Of a stretch of 64,000 nucleotides of DNA, positions 10,424 through 22,244 are shown piece by piece; positions within the stretch are counted from its first letter, which is position 1; each line of letters begins with the position of its first letter. The DNA is taken from assembly GCA_030762895.1 (NCBI GenBank), contig CM061064.1, positions 239,163,086 to 239,227,085 on the forward strand, in the 5' to 3' direction. The notes under the pieces were generated by a model. It searched no databases, was not told the DNA's origin, and worked only from the letters and a program-made list of their open reading frames with translations. The translations under genes were made by a program, and so were the position numbers. This DNA is from Sophora flavescens (taxonomy: Eukaryota; Streptophyta; Magnoliopsida; Fabales; Fabaceae).

Positions 10424-11821
10424 TGTGAATACCTAATTTTGTCCGGGTATCTTTTTTTTTAATTAATGTTTTGAAAAAAAAATGAAACATAAAAAAAAAC
10501 TTTGCAAAAAATAAAAAATTGTTCTTGTTCTTGGCCCATTATAGGATTAGCTGTAGTCCAATTTTATTGTTGCAAATCCATGATCCAAACCTAAACAAAA
10601 AATAAAAAGAAAAAAAAATAAAAGCTTTCTAATTGTTAATGAACTAAAAAAAGATAATAATAATAAAATAAAAAAATAAGTCTAAAAAAGGTTTTGTCTA
10701 CATTGTAATATCAGTTTCCCTTCCTTTCCTTGTGTGTTACAGTTTTCTTTTCTTTCTTTTATCTTTTGGTTCTTTGTGCTTTTTTTCCAAAAATAATAGC
10801 ATAGTACATCCTGCTACACTGCACCATCGGATGTAAAAAGATGCTTGGCTCCCATCAATTGTCCTTCCCCACACAGCTGGCTATAGGATTTTTTTTGTCA
10901 TCTTCTTCCTTGATGGTCAAAATACGTAGCAGAACAAAAGCAAAAGGGAGGTGCGTGGAAACAAAAGGGGGAATCAGAACAAAAATCTGAAATCCATCAC
11001 AGCCAACACCATCTTTTCCTCCATTCCCACCATAGTCACCATCCCATTTCCATCACCATTTCTCTATATCAAGCAGCTGAAGTCAATACACTAGAAACAT
11101 CTTCCATCACCTCCCTTACCCATTATCATCATCCTTTCAACCATCTACCATATGCCATCACTACTTGCATAACAAAAAAAACCAAAAAAAGGGAAGAAAC
11201 AGAACATTCCCAAGTTTCTCCCATCGTCCTCCATCGTGTCGTTCAGCTGTCCATCGTTGCCTCGAGCTCGCTGCATCTAGACGGCGTAACCGCTGTCACC
11301 TCTTAGCTCCGCCTCGGTCCATCTTCGCCGCCACCAGAAACTACAGATCCACGTACGTCGCCACCTTGGTCCTCTACCGCCGTCATGAACCACTGATCTC
11401 AGACCCAGCACCGCACCATAACCACTTCTGGCCCCTGCCGGAAGTTCGCCCCCGGCGCACCGTAGCTGCCTCCAGTGTTCTCCTTGACCCCCTTCTTCAT
11501 TGTTGGTAACGTAATGAGGGATGCTCCTGCCTTCTTATTCCTCTTTTTATTCCTTTTTGTTTTTATTTTTTTAAAAATTATTATGTTGTTATTAGACTCT
11601 GATGGGTTTGTGATGGCAGTGTGGCCCAAGTTGGTGTCTTTGTTGTTTTGTCCATTTAATATTACACTAACACATTGGCCCATTTTTTTTTTTATTGTTC
11701 TACTCCCTTTCATTTGGGGTCAAACCTTTTTCTTAAAGAAAAATGTTTAATAAATTTTTTTAAAAAGAAAATGTCTTGTTAAAACATCTTTTTATAAAAT
11801 TTTAAAAAATATATCTCTTGA

Positions 11822-12125
11822 GTTCATGCAACAATCTACGACGTTGATGTATGATTTTCATCCTCAAGTGTCGTATGAATTGTAAGGGTTCAACGTATAG
11901 TTTGACTATCTTTAATCATATGCAAGAGTGAATTCCGTTTTCTAATAAATATTTTCAATATACTATTTTAATAAATTTTAAAAAATGAAAATAATTTTAA
12001 TTCATGCAACAATCCACACTATTGATGTATGAAGTTTTCGTCCTCAAGTGGCGTATGAATTATAAGGGTTTATCGTCTAGCATTGCTATCTTGAACCATG
12101 TGCAAGAGTGAATTTATTTTTGAAA
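11822..12125. repeat. Tandem duplication of about 177 bases inside the Tat-type LTR
   Basis: Both halves start AATTCATGCAACAATC and share TCCTCAAGTG, CGTATGAATT, AAGGGTT and CAAGAGTGAATT in the same order (11822-11945 and 11999-12125). They have clearly diverged, so the duplication is old or belongs to the family consensus. Confidence 0.7.
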
Positions 12126-12598
12126 TAAAAATCCATTTTCAAAATCATTTATAAAAAATAAAATTTCCATTCAAAATTAAAATCAATCAACCAACCAATC
12201 AAATCTTTTTCTAAAAGAACTACGTGGTTTTGAGTTTCTCATCGCACCCGGGAATACGTAGGAGCAGAATCAATCATTCTGTCAAGCCAAAATTTAAATT
12301 TTCCTTACTTTAGTGTCTCTTTATATTTTCAAATAGTTAATCAAAATAATTAAACTTGTGATATTTAGGGATGCTCTATGGACACGATGCCATGTTCAAT
12401 CCCTTAGAATTGAGGTTGCCCTGTGGACTTATGTGCCATGTTCAACCTCATTTAGATTTTATCAACAATAATTTTAAAAATGCTAAAATCAATAAAAATA
12501 GAAAATATCAAAAACAAAAATTATTCTTTCTTGTAAATAATTTTTGGGGTAAAACAAATATTAAAAAAGTTATTAAAATTTTTGCACAATTAACTTGA

Positions 12599-12603
12599 GG
12601 TAC
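12599..12603. repeat. Left target-site duplication of Athila element 1 (GGTAC)
   Basis: GGTAC at 12599-12603 precedes the LTR and is repeated exactly at 22042-22046 directly after it. Five bases is the usual size for gypsy integration. Confidence 0.9.
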
Positions 12604-13842
12604 TGGTCGCGCTGTCGCCACGCGCCAAAAAACGAGCGATTTACAAAATAATGTAGATAGGGAGCGACACTCGGATATCGTCTCTCAAGGAATCTTGGAT
12701 GTTGTTGTTAACAGAAAAAGTCAGAATTGGGGGGTTTTGGATTGAGATAAAATAAAGAAAACAAAGCAATAAAAACAGAGCAATTAAGATATTAACAAAT
12801 ATGCTAAAGACGATTAATCTACTGTTCTTGATTTCACAACTATCATCGGTTCATGTAATCCCAAGCCCTAAGCAGATTCTAATCCCCTTTCAGTTGTAGC
12901 AACAATTAACAAACGAAATCGCTACTACGGATATATGTTCCTATTCCCGAATTAAACAAACGGGGTTAAGCCCTCATGAACTAAACGAACATGAATGAAC
13001 ACACGCGAATTAAACAAATGCAATTAAGTATAGGAACATAACATCACTGAAATGAATCAACACAACACTATACACTCCTGAATTAAACAAACAGAAATGT
13101 ATAACATGGCATTGAAAAAGGAAAAGCATGCAAAACAGGGATTACAAAACCTCAAGTACGGTGGAAATCAATTACAGTAGATTAATCTATGAAATTTAGT
13201 TCTCCATGAAAACAAAATACACACAGAAAATATGTTAAACAAAACAGTGAAGAAGCAAAAGTTCTTTCAATCTGCCAAGAACAGCATTTTATACTATTCA
13301 GAAACTAAGCCCACTCGCGAGGTGAACACTCGCTCGCGAGGCGAATATTGTGAAGAGTCAGCAACGTTTGGTCTTCTCGCGAGGCGAAGTACTACTCGCG
13401 TGGCGAGGAATGGAACAGTCATGGCTTCTGGCCTTCAGTCTCGCGAGGCGAGACATGTATCCTCGAGGCGACACAGAACGGGTTGCATTTCTCTGGAACA
13501 GTCAGCTTTCAGGGTCGCGAGGCGAGGTGTTGTTCGCGGGGAGAACCAGAGAGGATGACATTTTTACTGTTCTGCTGGCTTTCAGGTTCGCGAGGCGAGG
13601 AAACTCTCGCTAGGCGAATCCCCTGTTTCTTTATTCCCTCAACTTCTACTTAACCTGAAAACAACAAAATAGCCATAGGTGTTTTATTTGACTCAAAACT
13701 GGCTAAATTAACCTAAAACTACTTTAGAGACTCAAAACCTTGCTTGAGGACAATCTAATCTAATTTGGGTGAAAATAGGATATAATTTGCACAAAACCCT
13801 GGTCATACTAGCCATAAAACTAGATGAGCCAGAGGCTTATCA
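12604..13842 (-). repeat. 3' LTR of Athila element 1
   Basis: On the plus strand it starts TGGTCGCGCTGTCGCC and ends GAGGCTTATCA, so in element sense it begins TGATAAGCC and ends in GCGACCA. It carries about ten TCGCGAGGCGA-like motifs at 13313-13620. It differs from the other LTR by scattered substitutions and small indels, a few percent by eye, so the insertion is not recent. A polypurine tract (CCCCAAACTTAAAC on the plus strand) abuts it at 13847-13862. Confidence 0.92.
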
Positions 13843-15280
13843 AAATACCCCAAACTTAAACTTTGCTTGTCCCCAAGCAAACTAAAACTCAAAAATCAAA
13901 AAGACTCAAGACCTGGCAAGCTTAAAAGATTCAATCAACCTTGCACAAATTCAAGCAATTTCATCAAAACAATTTTCTTCAATGTCCCCCCCTTTCAAGC
14001 AAAGCAATCCCCACAATCATTCATTCTAAACAATTGAGAATTTCATCATTCAAACAATCATTAATCTAAGCAGGGGATCCAAGTTACACACAAGAGGGAG
14101 ATCACCAAATTCAAACAACTGCCTTCCTCACAAGGGCATTTAGTGTTCACTCAATCGCTCAGTTTGTGTCAGGCTATCAACATTGCACTCAATTTCACTT
14201 TTCAAGAACACTTCCCATAAATTTGATTCTCGTCTCCAAATGATTCCCACAGAAAACATGCATGCAACATCAAAAGGTCTTTTATGGGTTGTAATGGGGC
14301 CTGGCTAAGGGTAGGATATACAAAGGTACTAGGCTGAAGACCCTAGGAACTAAGAGAGCATGAGCTTTTTACACTTTGAATTTAAACTCAAGTTCCTTTT
14401 TTCATTTTTCACTTGCCTTGGGTGACTACAGCCTTTTTATTTTTTTAACACTTTTTATTTTTATTGTTTTTTTTCTTTTCTTTTCTGCTTTTCTTGTTTT
14501 TTTTCTTTTTTTTTTCTCAATCCCAAACAACACATTACACCTTGCAGTCACCCCAAACTTAGTTTCTTGCACCCATTCTCTTTCTAAGATTCCATGCTCT
14601 CCTAATCCTAAGATCGGGTTAACATGGTTTTCCAGATTTTGAGCTCATAACATAGGGTTATCAAGAAATAATAGGCTAATCAGGCTCAATGGGGCTAACA
14701 AAGGAACATGCATTAGGGATGGTTATTTTAGGCTAAGTGGTTATTTACAAAGAAAATGCCTAAATCATTTGATGCAAACACATAAACATGCAAACCATAA
14801 AGAGATTCAAGCAAATTCAGGAAAGTGCAACTTGAAAGCGATTTCACACAGTTAAAAACATGTTGGAGGCTCAAATCCTCACCTGGACATTTTTTTGCAA
14901 ACTGTTTTACAGAGATTCTATCCCTAGTGTGTGCTTCCTATCACCCCAAACTTATCATAAATCATGTCATCATAACAAAATCTCAAAGTTCAGTTTTCAA
15001 TCACATGGGGATCACTTTTTCAAAAAAAATTCAAGAAACCCATTGTTCAACCTAGGGGGAATCATCACATCAATCATGCAATCAATCTGTGCAAAATCAT
15101 CAAAATCAATCAAACTTGCCAACATAAGACTTAACACAATTTATTCAAGAGCTAAAAGAAAAAAACAAGACAAAATAAAACTACAACTAGTTCCCTCCCC
15201 CACACATAAAACATGCATTGTCCCCAATGAACAACATGACTATAAAATCAGAGTGAGGGAAAGGAAAAGGTACTCCTTGA
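13843..15280 (-). other. Non-coding 3' tail of Athila element 1
   Basis: This 1.4 kb between integrase and LTR sits where Athila relatives may carry env. No long ORF on the minus strand, no signal peptide and no membrane protein are seen. It contains a second purine tract in element sense (GTGTGGGGGAGGGA, about 15192-15206, slightly altered) as well as the one next to the LTR. Plus-strand ORFs here are T-rich artefacts. Confidence 0.7.
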
Positions 15281-18200
15281 TCAAGTGTCAGTGTAGGTGG
15301 GAGCTTCCAAGGAGAGCTCCTCAATATTAGAATCCACAGGAACACCAGCATCCACACCATGGAATGGCTTCAGCCTCTGCCCGTTAACCTTGAAGGTCTT
15401 GTTGCTACCTGCATCTGTAATCTCTACTGCACCATAAGGAAACACATTAGTAACAAAAAATGGTCCAATCCACTTGGACCTAAGTTTCCCAGCCATCAAT
15501 TTCAGGCGGGAATTAAACAGTAAGACTTTCTGGCCCACAGAAAATTCTTTCCTAGCAATCATCCTATCATGAAAATGTTTTGTTTTCTCTTTATAAATCC
15601 GGGAGCTTTCATAGGCTTCTAGCCTAAGCTCCTCAAGTTGCTGCAGCTGTAGTTTCCTTTCAACACCAGCTTTCTTCATGTCCATGTTACAGCACTTGAC
15701 TGCCCAATATGCACGGTGCTCAACTTCCACCGGGAGATGACATGCCTTACCAAATACAAGCCGAAAGGGGGACATTCCTATTGGCATCTTGAAAGCGGTC
15801 CTCTAAGCCCACAGTGCGTCTTCCAGACGGCGGCTCCAATCCTTTCTATTCGGCTGCACCATTTTCTCTAAAATATGCTTGATCTCCCTGTTTGATAACT
15901 GAGCCTGGCCATTGGTCTGGGGATGATAAGCAGTGGAAACTCTATGCACAACCCCATATTTCCTGAGTAAGGCTTCCATGGTACGGTTGCAGAAGTGAGT
16001 GCCCTGGTCATTGATAATAGCCCTAGGTATGCCAAACCTGCAAAAAATGTTGGACCTAACAAATTTGGAAACAACTTTAGCATCGTTAGTCCTAGTGGGG
16101 ATTGCTTCCACCCACTTTGAAACATAGTCAACAGCCATAAGAATATATAGAAAACCAAAAGAAGTAGGGAAATGACCCATAAAATCAATCCCCCACACAT
16201 CAAAAACCTCACAAAAAAGCATGGGCTGCTGAGGCATCTCACTCCTACGAGTGATGGCAGGGCCTGCTGTTTGACATTCCTTGCAATTTCTATAAACCTC
16301 ATAGGCATCTCTAAAAATTGTGGGCAAGTAGAACCCAGAATCCAAGACTTTTCTTGCCGTCCTCTGTGGTCCAAAATGTCCTCCAACTTGAGAGGCATGT
16401 GAAAAGTGCAAGATGGACTCTGTCTCATGATCGGGGACACACCTCCGAATCACCTGATCACTGCAAAACTTCCAAAGGTACGAATCATCCCACACATAGT
16501 ACTTTGCATCGCTCCTGAGCTTGTGGAACTTGGATCTACTTGTACCTGCAGGAACAACACCTGCAACAAGAAAGTTAACTAAGTCAGCAAACCAGGGGTT
16601 ACCCCATACAGATGTAGAAGTCGCTCATCAGGAAAATCATCTTGGATGGGAGAAGTATCCTCATCCCTTGCTATTCGGCTCAAGTGATCGGCTACCAGAT
16701 TTTCAGCTCCACTCCTGTCTTTTATCTCCACATTGAACTCTTGGAGCAAAAGCATCCACCGGATCAGTCTTGGCTTAGCTTCTGGTTTCTTTAACAGGTA
16801 CTTCAGAGCTGCATGGTCAGTGAAAACAATAACTTTTGAACCTAGCAAATAAGACCTAAATTTATCAAGTGCAAACACAACAGCTAACAGTTCTTTCTCA
16901 GTGGTGGGGTAATTGGATTGTACAACATCTAATGTCCTAGAAGCATAATGAATTACATGGGTAGCCTTGCCCACCCTTTGTGCCAGAACCGCTCCCACAG
17001 CAAAATTGGAAGCATCACACATGAGTTCAAAAGGGAGTGTCCAAATCAAGTGGATGATGGGGGTAGAGGTCAATGCTCTTTTCAGGTAGTCAAATGCCTT
17101 CTTGCAATTTTCATCAAAATGGAACATGGCATCATTCTTCAGCAGGTTTGACAATGGCAGAGCTATCTTGCTGAAGTCCTTAATGAAGCACCTGTAGAAA
17201 CCTGCATGGCCAAGAAAGGAACGGATCTCGCGTACGCAAGATGGGTAAGGCAATGAAGAAATAACATCAATTTTTGCAGGATCTACGGAAATACCCTCTT
17301 TAGAAATAACATGACCCAAAACAATCCCCTGTTCTACCATAAAGTGACAGTTTTCATAGTTCAAAATCAGATCAGTCTCAATGCATCTTTCTAGAACTAA
17401 ACTCAGACTATGCAGACATGCATCAAATGAGTAGCCATATACAGTGAAGTCATCCATGAACACCTCCATGCAATTTTCAATAAATTCAGTAAAAATGCTA
17501 AGCATGCATCTTTGGAAGGTGCTAGGAGCATTACAAAGGCCAAATGGCATCCTCCTATAGGCAAACGTACCGAAGGGGCACGTGAAAGTGGTCTTTTCCT
17601 GATCCTCAGGGGCAATATGGATCTGGAAATACCCGGAAAAGCCAACAAGAAAGCAGTAATGAGATTTACCAGCCAGCCGATCCAGCATCTGATCTATGAA
17701 CGACAGAGGAAAGTGATCCTTTCTGGTGGCCTGGTTCAGCTTCCTATAATCTATACAGACTCGCCAGCTATTCTGGACTCTAGTGGGTACAAGCTCATTA
17801 TTATCATTTCTAACTACTGTGAGACCGGGCTTCTTAGGTACAACTTGCACCGGACTTACCTAAGTACTATCAGAGATGGGGTATATAATACCTTCCTGCA
17901 GAAGTTTAGTCACCTCTTTCTTCACCACATCCAGAATCAATGGGTTTAGCCGCCTTTGGGCCTGCCTTACTGGTTTAGCCCCATCCTCCAATAGAATTCT
18001 GTGCATACATCTGGAGGGGCTAATTCCTGGAATGTCAGCTAAGGTCCACCCAATAGCCTTCTTGTGCTTCTTCAGAACCTCTAAAAGCTTAGCTTCCTGG
18101 TCAGAGTCAAGACTGGAGGAAATGATGACTGGAAGTTTTTCATTCGTCTCCAGGTAGGCATACTTCAGGTTCCCAGGAAGTGGCTTGAGCTCTAGGGAGG

Positions 18201-19416
18201 GTGGCTGCTCAACGGATGGTACATCGGGAGTAGCCATGATGTCAAGGACTTCTGCTGAACAGACAACTTCACTCTCACTATCACTATCACCCTGCAAGGT
18301 TGAATCAAGAAACTCAGTACAAACAGCACACGGGTTAGTGTCAGTACAATTAGTACATGAATATAAATCATCAAAACCAGAAATAAATGGAAAATCTGAA
18401 ACAAGGTCCTCATGGGTATCATCAATAATCTCAGAAAGCAACTCTAATTGGAAAACCGAGTGCTCCTCCAGTGGGTGTTTCACAGCATCAAAGATGTTGA
18501 ACTTTGCCACAATATCACCAAACTCCATAGACATAGTCCCATCATTAACATCAATTTTAGTCTTGGCTGTCTTCATGAATGGTCTGCCCAAGATTATTGG
18601 TGATCTACTGGAATTTGTCTCTCCTGCCATGTCTAGGATGTAGAAGTCAGCAGGGAAAATCAGCTCATCAACTTGCACCAGCACATCTTCTACCATTCCC
18701 ATGGGGCGGGCACTGGTCCTGTTGGCCAACTGGATGGTGAGACCTGTATACTGCAAGGGCCCAAGATCAAGGTTATTGAAAATAGAAGTGGGCATGACAT
18801 TTATGGAGGCTCCCAAATCCAGCATGCAATTTTCAAATCTTCTATCCCCAATAGTGCATGGAATAGTAAATGTGCCCGGATCCTTGCACTTTTGGGGTAG
18901 TGCCTGAGTAGGGGCTAAAACAGCAACTCTTTCTGATGCAGGCTTAGACTGAATAAGAGCTGAAACATTTCTTCCCAAATCAACTCTCTCATTATTCTTC
19001 AACTTCCTCTTGTTGGTGCATAGATCCTTCAGAAATTTTGCATACTTGGGCACCTGCTTGATCACATCTAGAAGGGGAATATTTGCAGCTACCTTTCTGA
19101 ACACATCTAAAATCTCCCTTTCCTTGTCTTCACCACCAATCTTCTTGTTTTTCTGAACTCTGTGTGGGAAGGGGATCGGTGGAATGTACACTTTCTCAGC
19201 TTCAACATCAACTGAAGGCTCCGGAGTTACCTCAACAATTTCTTCATTTTTCTCAGAGGCTGCCTCAACAACTTTTCCAGATCTCAGAGATATGGCACTC
19301 ACATTAGGATTGGAGGCATTGGGATTTATCACTGTTTGTGCCGGCAGTTGGGTTGTCCCTTGAGTTTGCTGTATGTTATTTATGGATGTGGCAAGCTGTC
19401 CAACCTGTGTATGCAA
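15281..19416 (-). pseudogene. Athila element 1 pol: protease, RT, RNase H, integrase
   Basis: Protease is in 19416-17860 with the lineage motif CMLDLGASINVMP. A Trp-to-stop (TAG) at about 17851-17853 separates it from the RT. RT and RNase H lie in 17850-16579: YRRMPFGLCNAPSTFQRC, EVFMDDFTVYG, ELMCDASN and TTEKELLAVVFALDKF. RT motif A reads FLVGFSGYF, where copies A and B of this window have FLDGFSGYF, so a catalytic Asp is Val (codon 17644-17646). A frameshift near 16580 precedes the integrase at 16495-15803, which keeps the HHCC zinc region, the first Asp in VWGIDFMGH, the second in NDQGTHFCN, and the Glu region (NREIK). The C-terminal GPFFVTNVFPYGAVEI module follows at 15787-15281. This enzyme set is dead. 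Confidence 0.88.
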
Positions 19417-20568
19417 AGCCTGAATGCTAGCATCTTCATTCGCGCTAAATCGTGCTGTGAGGCCTGGAACTGTCCTACTTGCTGCTGAAACTGTAGATTG
19501 GTTGCAGCCATTTGCTTGACCAAGTCTTCTAATGAAGGTCCAGAAGGTGCAGAAGTGGTCACTTGAGGAGGATTCTGTGGTGCTGCCATCGGTTGTTGTT
19601 GGGATGAGTTCCCATACCGCAGATTAGGATGATTCCTCCAGTTGGGGTGGTACCTATTTGTGGAGAGGTCAGGAGTGTTGTACCGGGTTCGACTTGTTGC
19701 CTTGATGGACTCGCATAAGCTTGAGGCAAATCAAGATTGACTCTTCCTTCAGAATAGGGCATGCCTCATATGGGTGCTCAGGAGAACTGCACATGCCACA
19801 CAACCTTGCCGGCTGAACCCTATCCATTGCCATTTTCTCCACCAAAGAAGTGATCCTATCCATTCTATCCTCAAGGGCCTGGTTGGAAGAAGAGCTATGG
19901 ACCTCGTGCACACCTCGTCTCAATAGAATTTCTCCTGGTAGTAAACTGCTGGGAATTCAGTGACATATTTTCAATGAGTTGCTTGGCAGCAGATGGGGTC
20001 TTATCAACAAGTGCTCCCCCACTAGCAGCATCCAAAATATTCCTATCCATCGGCAGTAACCCTTCATAAAAGTACTGGATAAGAAGCTGTTCAGAAATCT
20101 GATGCTGGGGGCAACTGGATACCAAATGCTTGAATCTGTCCCAATATTCAGCCAACGACTCATTTCCTTGTCTGATGCCACATATTTCCTTCCTAATTGA
20201 TGCAGCTCTGGAGGCAGGAAAGTATTTCTCTAAGAAAAGCCTCTTCAAATCGTTCCAGGTGGTAATGGAATTTGGCGGAAGATATAACAGCCAATCCTTT
20301 GCAAATACCGTAGTGAAAACGGGAAGGCTCTCAGCTTAATGTGATCTTCAGTTACTCCCTCTGGTCTCAAGGTTGTGGAGCAGACAACCTGGAACTCCTT
20401 GAGATGCTTATGTGGATCCTCACCTGCAAAATCATTAAACCTTGGCAACAAATGGATTAGACCAGATTTTAATTCAAAGGGGGTAACAGCACCAGAATAT
20501 TCAATACACAATCCATTATAGTTAACATCAGGGGCAGCAAGCTGTCTTAATGTCCTTTGGTCACCCAT
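19380..20568 (-). pseudogene. Athila element 1 gag, broken
   Basis: The family start MGDQRTLRQLAAPDV is at 20568. The order then is capsid-like region (FSLRYLQRIG at 20245 with a frameshift), KRLFLEKYFPASRAAS (20248-19895), a CxxC-like element (RLCGMCSSPEHPYEACP near 19800), and Gln-rich sequence. At least three frame changes occur (about 20246, 19915 and 19670). An open frame without ATG runs upstream of the start as far as a CTG codon near the leader. Gag would form the virus-like particle in the cytoplasm. The capsid frame joins the protease frame near 19400. Confidence 0.8.
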
Positions 20569-20782
20569 GTTTTCAAAAACAGTTTTAGAATTAGAATCAC
20601 CACTAGTGCTAGCCCGAAATTCTCTACGGCGTGTGTGCAGTGTTCTTTCAATTTCAGGATCAAAATCACACAATTCAGGGCAATTAGACCTAGTAGCCAG
20701 ACCAATTCAAAACAAAAACGAAAATAAAAGAAAAAGAAAAGAAAGAAAGAAAAAAAATATGGGAAAATAACAAATAAGAGTC

Positions 20783-20799
20783 CCCCGGCAACGGCGCCA
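20783..20799 (-). promoter_or_regulatory. Primer binding site for tRNA-Asp, Athila element 1
   Basis: On the plus strand CCCCGGCAACGGCGCCA equals the 3' end of plant tRNA-Asp(GUC) including the CCA; the complement TGGCGCCGTTGCCGGGG is the PBS in element sense. It starts six bases inside the 5' LTR border (20806). tRNA-Asp priming is established for Athila-group elements. Confidence 0.88.
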
Positions 20800-20805
20800 A
20801 TTTTT

Positions 20806-22041
20806 TGTCGCGCTGTCGCCACGCGCCAAAAAGCGAGCGATTTACAAAATAATGTAGATAGGGAGCGACACTCGGATATCGTCTCTCAAGGACTCTTGGA
20901 TGTTGTTGTTAACAGAAAAAGTCAGAATTGGGGGGTTTTGGATTGAGATAAAATAAAGAAAACAAAGCAATAAAAACAGAGCAGTTAAGAGATTAACAAA
21001 TATGCTAAAGACGATTAATCTACTGTTCTTGATTTCACAACTATCATCGGTTCATGTAATCCCAAGCCCTAAGCAGATTCTAATCCCCTTTCAGTTGTAG
21101 CAACAATTAACAAACGAAATCGCTACTACGGATATATGTTCCTATTCCCGAATTAAACAAACGGGGTTAAGCCCTCATGAACTAAACGAACATGAATGAA
21201 CACATACGAATTAAACAAACGCGATTAAGTATAGGAACATAACATCACTGAAATGAATCAACACAACACTATACACTCCTGAATTAAACAAACAGAAATG
21301 TATAACATGGCATTGAAAAAGGAAAAGCATACAAAACAGGGATTACAAAACCTCAAGTACGGTGGAAATCAATTACAGTAGATTAATCTATGAAATTTAG
21401 TTCTCCATGAAAACGAAATACACACAAAATAGGTAAAACAAAACAGTGGAGAAGCAAAAGTTCTTTCAATCTGCCCAGAACAGCCTTTTATACTATTCAG
21501 AAACTAAGCCCACTCGCGAGGCGAACACTCGCTCGCGAGGCGAATATTGTGAAGAGTCAGCAACGTTTGGTCTTCTCGCGGGGCGAAGTACTACTCACGT
21601 GGCGAGGAATGGAACAGTCATGGCTTCTGGCCTTCAGTCTCGCGAGGCGAGACATGTATCTGTGAGGCGACACATAACGGGTTGCATTTCTCTGGAACAG
21701 TCAGCTTTCAGGGTCGCGAGGCGAGGTGTTGTTCGCGGGGCGAACCAGAGAGGATGACATTTTTACTGTTCTGCTGGCTTTCAGGTTCGCGAGGCGAGGA
21801 AACTCTCGCCAGGCGAATCCCCTGTTTCTTTATTCCCTCAACTTCTACTTAACCTGAAAACAACAAAATAGCCATAAGTGTTTTATTTGACTCAAAACTG
21901 GCTAAATTAACCTAAAACCACTTTAGAGACTCAAAACCTTGCTTGAGGACAATCTAATCTAATTTGGGTGAAAATAGGATATAATTTGCACAAAACCCTG
22001 GTCATACTAGCCATAAAACTAGATGAGCCAGAGGCTTATCA
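20806..22041 (-). repeat. 5' LTR of Athila element 1
   Basis: It runs from TGTCGCGCTGTCGCC to GAGGCTTATCA on the plus strand and pairs with 12604-13842. The TCGCGAGGCGA motif cluster is at 21510-21820. It is followed by the second GGTAC (22042-22046). Confidence 0.92.
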
Positions 22042-22046
22042 GGTAC

Positions 22047-22244
22047 CGTTTTTTAAACGAGTGATGTAGGGTGCTAACACCTTCCTTACTCGTAACCGAC
22101 GCCCGAACTCAAAACTCTCTCTTGTTTTAAGACCAGATTCCTTAAAATAAATGGTTTTTCCAATGTTTTTCTCAAATAAAATATTGGTGGCGACTCCTCT
22201 ATTTTACCTTCTTTTCGCGGTGCCCGGATGAGATGGTCGCGACA
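22047..22244 (+). repeat. Tat/Ogre-type gypsy LTR, right part
   Basis: The sequence continues the LTR interrupted at 12603. It contains TAGGGTGCTAACACCTTCCT and GGTGGCGACTCC and ends GATGGTCGCGACA. No primer binding site or internal region follows, so either this is a 3' LTR (consistent with the polypurine tract at 9458) or the internal part is lost. Confidence 0.6.

Larger units (their letters stand above)
10424..12603 (+). repeat. Tat/Ogre-type gypsy LTR, left part (split by an Athila insertion)
   Basis: The LTR starts TGTGAATACCTAATTTTGTC at 10424. It is interrupted after GGTAC at 12599-12603 and resumes at 22047 to end in GGTCGCGACA at 22244. Joined length is about 2.38 kb. It contains a tandem duplication at 11822-12125. 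ORFs at 11165-11509 and 11475-11750 lack any family signature and I do not treat them as genes. The 3' end phrase GGTGGCGACTCC followed by GCGACA is typical of this lineage. Confidence 0.65.
12604..22041 (-). mobile_element. Athila-type Ty3/gypsy retrotransposon 1 (Diaspora/Calypso-like), complete but decayed
   Basis: The element is 9.4 kb with two similar LTRs (1239 and 1236 bp), a 5-bp target duplication, and a primer binding site that matches the 3' end of tRNA-Asp. Order on the minus strand is 5' LTR 22041-20806, PBS, gag, protease, RT, RNase H, integrase, a 1.4-kb non-coding tail, polypurine tract, 3' LTR. No env ORF is seen, as in the envelope-less soybean Diaspora type (family name inferred). 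Frameshifts and stops break gag and pol, and the RT has lost a catalytic Asp. It inserted into the Tat-type LTR. Confidence 0.92.

Noticed and set aside
11165..11750. Two plus-strand ORFs in the Tat-type LTR
   Set aside because: Pro/Arg/His-rich or Phe-rich translations without family motifs, inside an LTR with no splice or start support.
13843..15280. Possible env gene of the Athila element
   Set aside because: No long frame in element sense, no signal peptide, no transmembrane pair; also absent in copies A and B.
16172..18900. Plus-strand ORFs opposite the Athila pol
   Set aside because: They are antisense shadows of protease, RT and integrase; the same shadows occur opposite copies A and B.
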